38,934 nt of DNA, from positions 1 to 38,934 of the forward strand of contig DIME01000130.1 of the NCBI GenBank assembly GCA_002425405.1. Reading direction: 5' to 3'. Every line of letters starts with the position of its first letter. The stretch's first letter is position 1. Of this stretch, positions 17,880 to 25,493 are shown in pieces. Source of the DNA: Candidatus Accumulibacter vicinus. GTDB taxonomy: Bacteria > Pseudomonadota > Gammaproteobacteria > Burkholderiales > Rhodocyclaceae. Made by a program: the position numbers and the translations under genes. The notes under the pieces are model-generated. The model was not told the origin of the DNA and did not search any database. It worked only from the letters and a program-made list of their open reading frames with translations.

Positions 17880-18739
17880 TGCTTTCTGCATTGACTGCCG
17901 AACTGGAACCGACACTGTTCATTTTCATCTGTGGCATCCTTGGATTGCTGGTTGGCAGCTTTCTCAATGTCGTCATTCTTCGTTTGCCCAAAATGATGGA
18001 GTGCGAATGGCGCATCCATTGCGCAGAACTCAGGGGCGAAAAGCCTGCAGACATTGAAATGCTCTCGCTGGTCAAGCCAGGCTCGCGTTGCCCGGCCTGT
18101 GGGCATGCGATAACTGCCCTTGAGAATGTGCCGATCTTGAGCTGGCTGTTCCTGCGTGGTCGCTGTTCGGCTTGTCATGCGCCGATATCCTTGCGTTACC
18201 CGCTGGTCGAGATGGCCAGCAGCCTGTTATGTGCTTTTGCCGCATTTCATTTTGGCTATGGTTGGGCTGCGGCTGGTGCGATGCTGCTGATTTGGAGCCT
18301 GCTCGCGCTGACCGGTATCGATATGGATAGCCAGTTATTGCCGGACTCGATTACTTTGCCCTTGCTCTGGACTGGTTTGCTGTTCAATCTGTTCGGTACC
18401 TTCGTCGACCTGTCATCGGCAGTGATCGGTGCGGTCGCTGGTTATCTCTCACTGTGGTTGGTTTACTGGACGTTCAAGCTGACAACCAGCAAGGAAGGCA
18501 TGGGCTACGGTGATTTCAAGCTACTTGCAGCCCTGGGTGCCTGGCTCGGATGGCAGATGCTGCCGTTGACCATTTTGCTCTCTTCACTGCTCGGTGCCGT
18601 GGTCGGCATCACCCTGATCGTGGTAACCAAACGTGGCCGAAGCGTACCGATTCCCTTCGGCCCTTATCTGGCAATAGCGGGGATGCTGGCACTGTTTTTC
18701 GGGAAACCTCTGACTCGGGCCTACATTGGTTTCTTGTAG
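17879..18739 (+). CDS. pilD: Prepilin peptidase / N-methyltransferase PilD
   Basis: Inner-membrane aspartyl protease that cleaves type IV prepilins and N-methylates the new first residue. The N-terminal cytoplasmic domain has the paired zinc cysteines CPAC (71-74) and CSAC (96-99). The two catalytic aspartates are likely Asp148 (TGIDMDSQLLPD) and Asp212 (GMGYGDFKLLAALG). About seven or eight membrane helices are visible, and FGPYLAIAGMLALFFG ends the protein. The length of 286 residues is normal. The gene that follows is not coaE, as in many betaproteobacteria, but a glycosyltransferase 27 bp downstream. The pil transcript may therefore run into the glycan module. Confidence 0.97.
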   Translation: MLSALTAELEPTLFIFICGILGLLVGSFLNVVILRLPKMMECEWRIHCAELRGEKPADIEMLSLVKPGSRCPACGHAITALENVPILSWLFLRGRCSACHAPISLRYPLVEMASSLLCAFAAFHFGYGWAAAGAMLLIWSLLALTGIDMDSQLLPDSITLPLLWTGLLFNLFGTFVDLSSAVIGAVAGYLSLWLVYWTFKLTTSKEGMGYGDFKLLAALGAWLGWQMLPLTILLSSLLGAVVGITLIVVTKRGRSVPIPFGPYLAIAGMLALFFGKPLTRAYIGFL

Positions 18740-18766
18740 CTGTCCAAAAGACCTTCTCCATTTGGC

Positions 18767-19810
18767 ATGAAAGATTCCGCCACAAGTGGGCGAACTCATA
18801 TGGCGCTTATCAACGCCAGAATTGCAGTGGTGATACCCTGTTACAGGGTAGTGAACAATATACTTGGCGTAATCAGCGCAATTGGTCCGGAAGTCAGCCG
18901 AATCTATGTGGTCGATGATTGCTGTCCTGATGGATCCGGTGATTTCGTAGAAAAGAACTGCAATGACGATCGTGTTTTAGTCATTCATCACCATGAAAAT
19001 CAAGGTGTGGGTGGCGCAGTGATCACAGGTTACCTGGCGGCAATCGATGATGGCATGGAAGTGATAGTCAAGCTGGATGGTGATGGCCAGATGGACCCAC
19101 GGCTGATGCCCGGTTTTATTTCTCCGATCCTGGAGGGCGAAGCCGATTACACCAAGGGAAATCGATTTTATTATCTTGAAGCACTTGGGGCCATGCCAAA
19201 GATGCGCCTGCTTGGTAACGCAGCCCTGTCCTTCCTGACCAAAATTTCGTCCGGGTATTGGGATTTGTTTGATCCAACCAATGGTTATACGGCGATCCAT
19301 CGGGAGGTCGCTCGACAATTGCCATTGGATAAAATAAGCCGCCGTTATTTTTTTGAAAGCGACATGCTGTTCCGGCTCAATACACTGCGTGCCGTGGTGA
19401 TGGATATACCGATGAATGCAAAATATGGGGATGAAGTGAGCAATCTCAAGATCTCCAGAGTCATTGGCGAGTTTCTCGTGAAGCATTTCATAAATTTGAT
19501 GAAAAGAATTTTCTATTGCTATTATCTAAGAGGCATGTCGATTGCCTCGATTGAGCTTCCACTTGGGGTAGTCATGTTTCTGTTTGGAGGTTTGTTTGGC
19601 GCTTTTCAATGGATGTCCTCCATAAACTCGGGTCTGGCTGCGTCCGCAGGGACCGTAATGCTTTCAGCCTTGCCGGTAATCGTCGGTTTGCAATTGATCC
19701 TGGCCTTCTTGAGTCACGACATCAGATCGGTCCCGAGCAAGCCAATTCATCTAAGAAGAAGAAATTTTCATTTTCGAGCCAATGAAAATGGATACAAAGA
19801 TGCCGTGTGA
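18767..19810 (+). CDS. GT2 glycosyltransferase, dolichol-phosphate-mannose synthase-like
   Basis: Family 2 glycosyltransferase, 347 residues, predicted to load a sugar from a nucleotide donor onto undecaprenyl phosphate. The GT-A fold is clear: VVIPCYRVVNN (21-31), VVDDCCPDGS, ENQGVGGAV and the metal site DGDGQMD (104-110). Two C-terminal membrane helices (about 250-275 and 285-310) tether it to the inner membrane, as in GtrB and ArnC-type enzymes. ATG 18767 and ATG 18800 are both possible starts, with no strong ribosome site. Codon and base use is more AT-rich than in the pil genes (the 3' end includes AAGAAGAAGAAATTTTC). It overlaps the next gene by 29 bases. The sugar is unknown. Confidence 0.88.
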   Translation: MKDSATSGRTHMALINARIAVVIPCYRVVNNILGVISAIGPEVSRIYVVDDCCPDGSGDFVEKNCNDDRVLVIHHHENQGVGGAVITGYLAAIDDGMEVIVKLDGDGQMDPRLMPGFISPILEGEADYTKGNRFYYLEALGAMPKMRLLGNAALSFLTKISSGYWDLFDPTNGYTAIHREVARQLPLDKISRRYFFESDMLFRLNTLRAVVMDIPMNAKYGDEVSNLKISRVIGEFLVKHFINLMKRIFYCYYLRGMSIASIELPLGVVMFLFGGLFGAFQWMSSINSGLAASAGTVMLSALPVIVGLQLILAFLSHDIRSVPSKPIHLRRRNFHFRANENGYKDAV

Positions 19811-20507
19811 AGATAAGGAATGGATTGAATACCGGGAAAGATTCTCAACAGTCTATGACGATGCAAACTATTCGAGCCCACTTCAGTCTTCAGTCATGCG
19901 AGCTAGTCACAGACTCGTAGAAAAGGCATTTGACGAGCAGACATATTTTGGTCGCATTCTCGAGGTGGGTGCAGGGACTGGCGAACACCTTCACTTCGTT
20001 CGCCACAGATTTGATGAGTACATCCTTTCTGATCAGGATCACAAGACCCTGGAAGTAGCCATGAATAAAATTTCCGGAATGCATGCAGGAAAATTGCGCT
20101 ACGCAATGCAGACAGGCAGCCATCTGGATTATTCAGATAATACTTTTGACAGGCTACTGGCCACACATGTCCTGGAACACATTTACCAGCCACACCTCGC
20201 GCTGAAAGAGTGGGTCAGGGTTCTCAAGCCTGGCGGTGTCCTGTCGATCCTGATTCCCACCGATCCCGGACTGGCATGGCGATTGGGAAGGCATTTGGGG
20301 CCGCGCAAGCAAGCGATGGCAAAGGGGATCCCATACGACTATATCATGGCCAGAGAGCATGTAAACTCCTGCCACAACCTGGTTGCGCTTTTACGTCATT
20401 ATTTTAATGATGCCAAGGAAGCGTGGTGGCCATTTCCGGTTCCATCGATCGATCTGAATTTATTCTTCGCATTTCATGCAATCGTCAACAAGCGGGCATG
20501 CGGGTAA
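19782..20507 (+). CDS. Class I SAM-dependent methyltransferase (Methyltransf_11-like)
   Basis: Soluble methyltransferase of about 240 residues. Motif I is EVGAGTG (61-67), followed by an acidic LSDQD strand. DRLLATHVLEHI and LKPGGVLSILIPTDPG match the motif II and III regions. The start overlaps the glycosyltransferase by 29 bases, and a second in-frame ATG lies at 19788. Its stop overlaps the next start as TAATG. Embedded between a lipid-sugar transferase and a flippase-like gene, it most likely modifies a sugar, a lipid-linked intermediate or the glycosylated product. That is inference; no substrate-specific motif is recognised. Confidence 0.85.
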   Translation: MKMDTKMPCEDKEWIEYRERFSTVYDDANYSSPLQSSVMRASHRLVEKAFDEQTYFGRILEVGAGTGEHLHFVRHRFDEYILSDQDHKTLEVAMNKISGMHAGKLRYAMQTGSHLDYSDNTFDRLLATHVLEHIYQPHLALKEWVRVLKPGGVLSILIPTDPGLAWRLGRHLGPRKQAMAKGIPYDYIMAREHVNSCHNLVALLRHYFNDAKEAWWPFPVPSIDLNLFFAFHAIVNKRACG

Positions 20508-20848
20508 TGACGGTATATGTGATTGCGCTCCTCTGCGTCGTAGGCCTTGCGATTGGACAAATCTTATTCAAGGTGAGCGCTGCTGAAATAACGGCCAGTG
20601 GCTCCATTTTTTCACCGAAAGCGGCCATCGCACTGCTTGCTGCCCTGTGTATCTATGGAGTTACATCTATCGTTTGGGTCTGGATTTTACAGAAAGTAGA
20701 ACTCGGGAGAGTCTATCCGCTGATGGCGCTCGCCTTCATTCTGGTTCCGATCGGCAGCCACTTTGTTTTTGGCGAGCACTTTCAGGCTCAATATTTCATT
20801 GGGGTTGCTCTGATCATGATCGGAATCATTGTTGCGGTCAGGGCATGA
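20507..20848 (+). CDS. Small DMT/SMR-family membrane protein (ArnE-like, putative lipid-sugar flippase)
   Basis: A 113-residue protein with four hydrophobic segments: VYVIALLCVVGLAIGQILF, IALLAALCIYGVTSIVWVWIL, VYPLMALAFILVPIGSHFVF and FIGVALIMIGIIVAV. It has the EamA/SMR fold, with VELGRVYPLMAL and FGEHF typical of ArnE/ArnF-type undecaprenyl-phosphate-sugar flippase subunits rather than drug pumps. ATG 20507 is chosen for the TAATG coupling; ATG 20498 is an alternative. ATGA coupling joins it to the DUF2142 gene. Given its neighbours, flipping of polyprenyl-phosphate-sugar is the likely role (inference). Confidence 0.82.
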   Translation: MTVYVIALLCVVGLAIGQILFKVSAAEITASGSIFSPKAAIALLAALCIYGVTSIVWVWILQKVELGRVYPLMALAFILVPIGSHFVFGEHFQAQYFIGVALIMIGIIVAVRA

Positions 20849-22653
20849 GAATCATAAACAATGGCATGTTCAATTTCTCTACACATGCCGGATGGCCACT
20901 GTTTCCAGTCCTTGTATTTCTGGCATGTTTTTTATTATCCGCGATCATCCCGCCATTTCAGTCGCCGGACGAGTTTGATCATGTCAAACGCGCTTATTTT
21001 CTGACGAGAGGCCGGGTCATTCTCGACACGCCCACAGGAAAATCATCGGGCGGCATGATTGATACAGGTCTGGCAGCCTACATGAACGCGTATGGCCGTC
21101 TGCCGTTTGATCCGGATAGAAAGCTTTCTGCCGCCGAACTCGATGAAGCAAATAACATCCGCTGGACGGGGGCCCAGGAGTTCAGTCCTGCTCCGGGTAC
21201 CGGATATTATTTCCCACTGATTTATGCCCCGCAGGCCATGGGTTTGATCATCGGAGAGATGCTGGGCCTTTCGGTTAATGGATCCTATCGACTGGCGCGA
21301 TTTGCCGTTCTGGCGTCCGCCTCCTTGATCCTGACCATTGCTTTCATGATTCATCGCCCGTCTCCTCTGGCGGCCGCACTTCTCGTCCTGCCGATGAGTT
21401 TTTTTCAGTTTTCTTCGGCCAGTTTGGATGGCATATCCACTGCTGGAGCGATCTTGGTCATTTCCGTATTCATGCGGATGGCGATTGATAAGGAGTTAAC
21501 AAAACCATGGTTATTGTACGTTTTGACCGCCAGCGTGATCGTCGTCGTGTCATGCAGAATACATTTGTTGCCATTGGTGATTCTGATTTTTGGTACTGTT
21601 TTTTTTACCGGAAGGAAAAGTGGCCTTATTGCTGGAAGCATAGCCTCGATCGCCATTGTTCTGTGGCTGGCTGTCGCTTTTAAGACCACGGTTGATATCA
21701 GAGTCGTTACAGGCTTCCCTGTTTCAGGAATAATTCAGCATTACCTGCTGAACCCCCTGTCTTTTTTCAAGGTGTTGCTGGCAACGCTCGCCGATGAGGA
21801 ACTGTTGAGATTCTATGGGAAATCCTTCCTGGGTATTCTCGGGTGGCTGGATGCTCCTTTTCCGGAGGATGTTTACACTGGCCTCTATGCCCTTGTTTTC
21901 CTGACAGCCATCTTTTCTACCTCATTCAAATACATTGATGAGGAATGGTTGGCAAGATTGCTGCTGGTATGTTGTGCGTTCGGCGCATCTTTACTGATTT
22001 TCTTTGCGTTACTTGTGTCCTGGAGTGTGCACCCGGCAAGCATTATTAAAGGAGTTCAAGGTCGTTATTTCATGGTTCCTGCCCTGCTCGTTGCTTATGC
22101 TCTTGAGGGTGGTAGAAGAGCCGAATCGCGTCGTTTTGTCGGCCCGCTTCTGCTGGCCGCCTTGTTTTTGTTTTCTGCATTTAACACCACCAGCTTGTTG
22201 CTGATGAGATATTATCTTTCTGCCGAACAGCCCGAGATGGCGAAGTTTGAGATGCGAGCCAGTTTGCCTGCGACAAACGGTGGATCATTGGCGTTGAGCC
22301 TCGATCAGAGACAAAAAAATGGGCCATCTGCGCTGAAACGCATCGGTATTATGTTCGGTACCTATAGGCGAAAGAATCCGGGTCTGGCCGAGTTGAGACT
22401 GAGCACGGGCGAGGGCGAGGTCCTGGTGATTCCCTTTGACTTATCCGATCTTGTTGACAATCAGTACAAGTGGTTTGATCTTGATCATCGGTCATATATT
22501 GCGGGCGAAATTGTCTTTCTGTCCGGTGGTGGTATCAGCATTTGGCAGGTTCATCACGAGGGGGGGCCTGTGACTTCCTGCTTAATCTACGAAGCCAGCA
22601 ATGGGGGCAAACGATACACGAGGGGTTGCCCCCGCTTAAGCGCTTCCGGATAG
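20845..22653 (+). CDS. DUF2142 polytopic membrane protein, putative GT-C glycosyltransferase with C-terminal beta domain
   Basis: A 602-residue membrane protein with about 10-12 hydrophobic helices between residues 17 and 450. The first periplasmic loop has PPFQSPDEFDHVKRAYF, an acidic motif placed like the catalytic Asp/Glu of GT-C enzymes. It resembles the DUF2142 family, members of which occur in surface-polysaccharide loci and are suspected to use polyprenyl-phosphate sugars. After the last helix, about 130 residues form a soluble, probably beta-rich domain (GIMFGTYRRKNPGLAEL, VIPFDLSDLVDN, FLSGGGISIWQVHHEGG). It starts at ATG 20845 inside the previous stop. It is the last gene of the module, and its stop abuts an inverted-repeat element. 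Acceptor and sugar are unknown. Confidence 0.8.
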   Translation: MRIINNGMFNFSTHAGWPLFPVLVFLACFLLSAIIPPFQSPDEFDHVKRAYFLTRGRVILDTPTGKSSGGMIDTGLAAYMNAYGRLPFDPDRKLSAAELDEANNIRWTGAQEFSPAPGTGYYFPLIYAPQAMGLIIGEMLGLSVNGSYRLARFAVLASASLILTIAFMIHRPSPLAAALLVLPMSFFQFSSASLDGISTAGAILVISVFMRMAIDKELTKPWLLYVLTASVIVVVSCRIHLLPLVILIFGTVFFTGRKSGLIAGSIASIAIVLWLAVAFKTTVDIRVVTGFPVSGIIQHYLLNPLSFFKVLLATLADEELLRFYGKSFLGILGWLDAPFPEDVYTGLYALVFLTAIFSTSFKYIDEEWLARLLLVCCAFGASLLIFFALLVSWSVHPASIIKGVQGRYFMVPALLVAYALEGGRRAESRRFVGPLLLAALFLFSAFNTTSLLLMRYYLSAEQPEMAKFEMRASLPATNGGSLALSLDQRQKNGPSALKRIGIMFGTYRRKNPGLAELRLSTGEGEVLVIPFDLSDLVDNQYKWFDLDHRSYIAGEIVFLSGGGISIWQVHHEGGPVTSCLIYEASNGGKRYTRGCPRLSASG

Positions 22654-22809
22654 CCCGAGTTCGACACTTTTCGCGTGCCAAACGCATAAACCCCCCGAGT
22701 TCGACGGATAGCAGATAAGTTATTGAAATTTAAGGCTTTAAATTTGCCACTACAGAACACTTTAACCTATGATAATCAATCACTTAGGTGAAAAAGTGTC
22801 GAACTCTGG
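22654..22809 (+). repeat. MITE-like inverted-repeat element between DUF2142 gene and tolA
   Basis: A perfect 15-bp inverted repeat flanks this AT-rich stretch: GAGTTCGACACTTTT (22657-22671) and AAAAGTGTCGAACTC (22792-22806). Outside it the left end reads CCC and the inverted right end reads CCA, so the ends match at 17 of 18 bases. A third partial copy, CCCGAGTTCGAC, lies inside at 22694-22705. The middle has an 8-bp palindromic hairpin, AAATTTAA-ggct-TTAAATTT (22726-22745). There is no open frame of note, and no clear target duplication is seen. It fills the whole space between the two converging stop codons. It could be a non-autonomous transposon, the relic of an insertion sequence, or a long bidirectional terminator. 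Confidence 0.65.
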
Positions 22810-22813
22810 TGTC

Positions 22814-23881
22814 CTAGTCGTCACGCGGCCGGTAGGGAATCCTCAAGATCCGCTCGAAGAGATCCGCCTGTGCAGGCTTGGGCAACGGGGACGACTTGTG
22901 GATCGCGCGTTCAACGGCTGCATCAAGCGCAGGATTGCCACTCGAACGGCGCACCTTGACATCAAGAACTTCACCGGAGGGAAGCTGTGTGACCTCGAAC
23001 ACTGCTTCCGGATTGCCCTGTATGCCGGGTGGCAAGGAAATATTGCCGCGGATCTTGGCGCGCACTTTGTCGATGTATTCGTTCAGCCCACGCCGATGTT
23101 CTGCCGCCGCCAGCTCAGCCTGTTGCTTGAGCTGGCGAGCCTCGGCGTCGGCCTCGGCAGCGCGCGCACGTCGATCTTCGGCAGCCCTCTGCTGCTGCAA
23201 TTGTTTCTGTTCCCGCTTCAGTTCATCGTCGAAACTTGGGCGGCGCTCCGGCTCCGGCTTTGTCTCCTTCTGTTTTGGCTCTTCCTTCCTGGGCGGCTCC
23301 TTCGGCCTGGATTCTTCCTTTTTCGACGGGGCCGGTTCTTCCTTTCGGGACTGTTCCTTCACCTTGGGTTCTTCCTTCCGCGGCGTTTCCTTCGCCTTGG
23401 GTTCTTTGGGCGCTTCCGTCGGCTTCGGTTCCTTGAGGGTTTCCTTGACCTTGGCTTCCTTCGGCGGCTCCTTCGGCTTTTTCTCCTCCTTCAGGGGGAT
23501 TTCCGGTTTGACGGGGGGCTTGACCTCGGGTTTCGGTTCTGGTTTTGCAACTGCCTTGGCAACGGGCTTGGGCTCCGGTTTCACGATTGCTTTGGCAACC
23601 GGCTTAGGTTCTGGCTTAGGTTCCGGTTTGGGTTCCGGTTTTGGCTCCGCTTTGGGCTCTGGCCGGGGCTCCACTCTCGACTCAGGCTGGCTGGCTACAG
23701 TCGGAGCCGGTGCAGCACGCCAGACTTCGACTTCGACCGCGGCAGGCGGCTGACTCTTCCACTGCACGCCCAGAAACAGCGCGCCGATCAACAGCAAATG
23801 AACCGTCGCGGACAGGGCCAGCGACGGCCATTTGGCCGGATCGTCCTGCGGCGACCGCTGGAGGACTTCGACAGCTTCCAC
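22814..23881 (-). CDS. tolA: Tol-Pal system energy-transducing protein TolA
   Basis: Inner-membrane protein that couples the TolQR proton motor to TolB-Pal across the periplasm. Its 355 residues have the three TolA parts: a membrane anchor (about 20-40, SLALSATVHLLLIGALFLG), a long charged spacer (about 65-265) and a C-terminal TonB/TolA domain (about 270-355). The last includes YIDKVRAKIRGNISLPPG and SGEVLDVKVRRSSGNPALD. The spacer starts with E-P-K-P repeats, continues with Lys/Glu/Pro blocks and ends in a coiled-coil-like stretch. The start is GTG at 23881, 11 bp after the tolR stop. tolB does not follow; an inverted-repeat element does. Confidence 0.96.
   Translation of the reverse strand: MEAVEVLQRSPQDDPAKWPSLALSATVHLLLIGALFLGVQWKSQPPAAVEVEVWRAAPAPTVASQPESRVEPRPEPKAEPKPEPKPEPKPEPKPVAKAIVKPEPKPVAKAVAKPEPKPEVKPPVKPEIPLKEEKKPKEPPKEAKVKETLKEPKPTEAPKEPKAKETPRKEEPKVKEQSRKEEPAPSKKEESRPKEPPRKEEPKQKETKPEPERRPSFDDELKREQKQLQQQRAAEDRRARAAEADAEARQLKQQAELAAAEHRRGLNEYIDKVRAKIRGNISLPPGIQGNPEAVFEVTQLPSGEVLDVKVRRSSGNPALDAAVERAIHKSSPLPKPAQADLFERILRIPYRPRDD
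23498..23677 (-). repeat. Tandem EPKP-coding repeats in tolA
   Basis: Residues about 69-128 of TolA are near-tandem EPKP and PVAKA units. At the DNA level this is an imperfect 12-base periodicity (GGTTCCGGTTTG-type units on the plus strand, clearest at about 23600-23650). It forms the start of the periplasmic spacer. Such repeats can change length by slippage, so the spacer may vary between strains. Confidence 0.75.
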
Positions 23882-23892
23882 CGATCAGTGGC

Positions 23893-24297
23893 TCACTTGC
23901 CAGCGGGTTGCACGAGAAGGCCGATGCGTTTGACCTGTTTCTGCTGCAGGTCGTCCATGACCTCAAGCACCGCCTGGTACCTGACATTCCGGTCACCGGC
24001 AATGACTACCGCCTGCTCTGGGTTGTTGCGCTGCGCGGCGACGATCGCTTCCGATAGCTCATTTCGGCTGAGAGGGCGTTCGGACTTGCCGGGAGCAAGC
24101 AGCGCCAGCGTCCGGTCGGCGCGGACGATCACCTGCAGCGCTTCGGCTGGCGGCTGCGCGGCCTTGCCGACCGACGGCACGTCGATGCTGGCGGTGGTCA
24201 TCATCGGTGCCGTCACCATGAAGATGACCAGCAGCACAAGCATGACATCGATGTAGGGGACGACATTGATTTCGTTCTTCAGACGGCGCGGACGCAT
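23893..24297 (-). CDS. tolR: Tol-Pal system protein TolR (ExbD family)
   Basis: Component of the TolQR proton channel. The 134-residue product has one N-terminal membrane helix with the conserved protonatable Asp (INVVPYIDVMLVLLVIFM, Asp17). A periplasmic ExbD-type domain follows, with VIAGDRNVRYQAVLEVMDDL. The ATG at 24297 lies 4 bases after the tolQ stop. TolA follows 11 bp downstream. Length and order are standard. Confidence 0.96.
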   Translation of the reverse strand: MRPRRLKNEINVVPYIDVMLVLLVIFMVTAPMMTTASIDVPSVGKAAQPPAEALQVIVRADRTLALLAPGKSERPLSRNELSEAIVAAQRNNPEQAVVIAGDRNVRYQAVLEVMDDLQQKQVKRIGLLVQPAGK

Positions 24298-24301
24298 GGC
24301 C

Positions 24302-24979
24302 TTACCTCATCTGCCGTTGCAGGATGTTCGAGAACTCTTCCATGAAAGACTCGAAGCGCGAAGACAAGCGGTCGATCTCGTGCGCAAAGCGATTGTAGGC
24401 GACCACCGCCGGGATCGCCGCAAAAAGGCCGATGGCAGTCGCCACCAACGCTTCGGCAATGCCCGGCGCGACCGCAGCGAGCGTCGCCTGGCCAACGTTC
24501 GAGAGACCGCGGAAGGAATGCATGATTCCCCAGACGGTGCCGAACAGGCCGACATACGGGCTCACCGAACCAACCGAAGCCAGAAAGGCGAGGTGCGAGT
24601 CGATGCTGTCCATCTCACGCTGATAGGTGGCGCGCATGGCGCGACGCGAACCGTCGATGACGTCTTTCGGGTCGAGGTTCTTCTGGCTGCGCAGCTTGGT
24701 GAATTCACGAAATCCCGCTTCGAAGATACGTTCCATGCTCCCGGTGCTATGGCGGTCATTGATCGCGCTCTGGTAGAGACTGTTGAGGTCGCCACCGCTC
24801 CAGAAGTCACGCTCGAACTGCTCGGTTTGCGCGCGCGCCGCTTTCACCGTGAACCACTTTCGGAAAATATAGTACCAGGACATGAAAGAGACGCCGGCCA
24901 GCAGCAGCATCACGGCTTGCACTACGGCGCTGGCGTTGAGGATCAGATGCAGGATCGAGAGGTCTTGTGAGACATTCAT
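24302..24979 (-). CDS. tolQ: Tol-Pal system protein TolQ (ExbB/MotA family)
   Basis: Inner-membrane stator that forms the proton channel with TolR. Its 225 residues contain three hydrophobic segments: about 15-38 (AVVQAVMLLLAGVSFMSWY), about 130-152 (FLASVGSVSPYVGLFGTVWG) and about 170-190 (ALVATAIGLFAAIPAVVAY). The MotA/ExbB signature GLFGTVWGIMHSF is present. The ATG at 24979 overlaps the ybgC stop (ATGA); an open extension to 25051 lies inside ybgC and is unlikely. Confidence 0.97.
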   Translation of the reverse strand: MNVSQDLSILHLILNASAVVQAVMLLLAGVSFMSWYYIFRKWFTVKAARAQTEQFERDFWSGGDLNSLYQSAINDRHSTGSMERIFEAGFREFTKLRSQKNLDPKDVIDGSRRAMRATYQREMDSIDSHLAFLASVGSVSPYVGLFGTVWGIMHSFRGLSNVGQATLAAVAPGIAEALVATAIGLFAAIPAVVAYNRFAHEIDRLSSRFESFMEEFSNILQRQMR

Positions 24980-25425
24980 TGCAGGGCTTCCAGTTTGGTA
25001 CGCAGAATTGCGGGAATCGGGGCCGCTTTCATCTGCGCCGAGTTGACACAAACGATGTGGATGGTGCCGCTGACCAGTTCCTGCCAGCGCCCTTCGACGG
25101 ACGCATCGGCACGCCGGATATGCTGGCGAAAGAAGATCTGCGCGCGGCTGATCTTCTCCACTTCGAGGCTGACGACCAGTTGATCGTCAAGTCGCGCCGG
25201 CTTCAGGTAGTCGACGCTGATGCTGCGAACGACGAAGGCAATCCCCGGATCGCGCAGCAGCTCGGCCTGCTGATGACCGATCGCACGTAGCCATTCGCTA
25301 CGGCAGCGTTCGAAAAATTTCAGATAATTGGCGTAATAAACCACGCCCCCGGCATCGGTGTCTTCGTAGTAAATGCGAACGGGAATGGTGAACGCTTTGT
25401 TGTTGGGCTGGTGTGGGTGTTTCAT
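24976..25425 (-). CDS. ybgC: Acyl-CoA thioesterase YbgC (4HBT hot-dog fold)
   Basis: Cytoplasmic hot-dog thioesterase that is usually the first gene of tol-pal operons. The signature is YYEDTDAGGVVYYANYLKFF at residues 19-38, with Asp24 the expected catalytic residue by alignment to E. coli YbgC. The 149-residue length is normal. It is coupled to tolQ by a 4-base overlap and lies 68 bp downstream of ruvB, so the ruv and tol genes may share a transcript. E. coli YbgC acts on acyl-CoA in vitro; the natural substrate here is not known. Confidence 0.94.
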   Translation of the reverse strand: MKHPHQPNNKAFTIPVRIYYEDTDAGGVVYYANYLKFFERCRSEWLRAIGHQQAELLRDPGIAFVVRSISVDYLKPARLDDQLVVSLEVEKISRAQIFFRQHIRRADASVEGRWQELVSGTIHIVCVNSAQMKAAPIPAILRTKLEALQ

Positions 25426-25493
25426 GGCCGGCGCCGATTCTACGGCAGCATTCTGGTGGCAAATGTAAGTGTTTGTGACCAGGCGGCGCCCTC

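Noticed and set aside
22654..22809. Simple rho-independent terminator between converging genes
   Set aside because: The arms are about 120 bases apart, far longer than a normal terminator loop, and an internal third copy of the arm exists; kept as a possible element instead.
22769..24256. Plus-strand frame of 495 codons opposite tolA and tolR
   Set aside because: The product is low-complexity Leu/Phe/Arg antisense of the TolA EPKP and Lys-rich spacer; tolA and tolR are clearly the coding strand.
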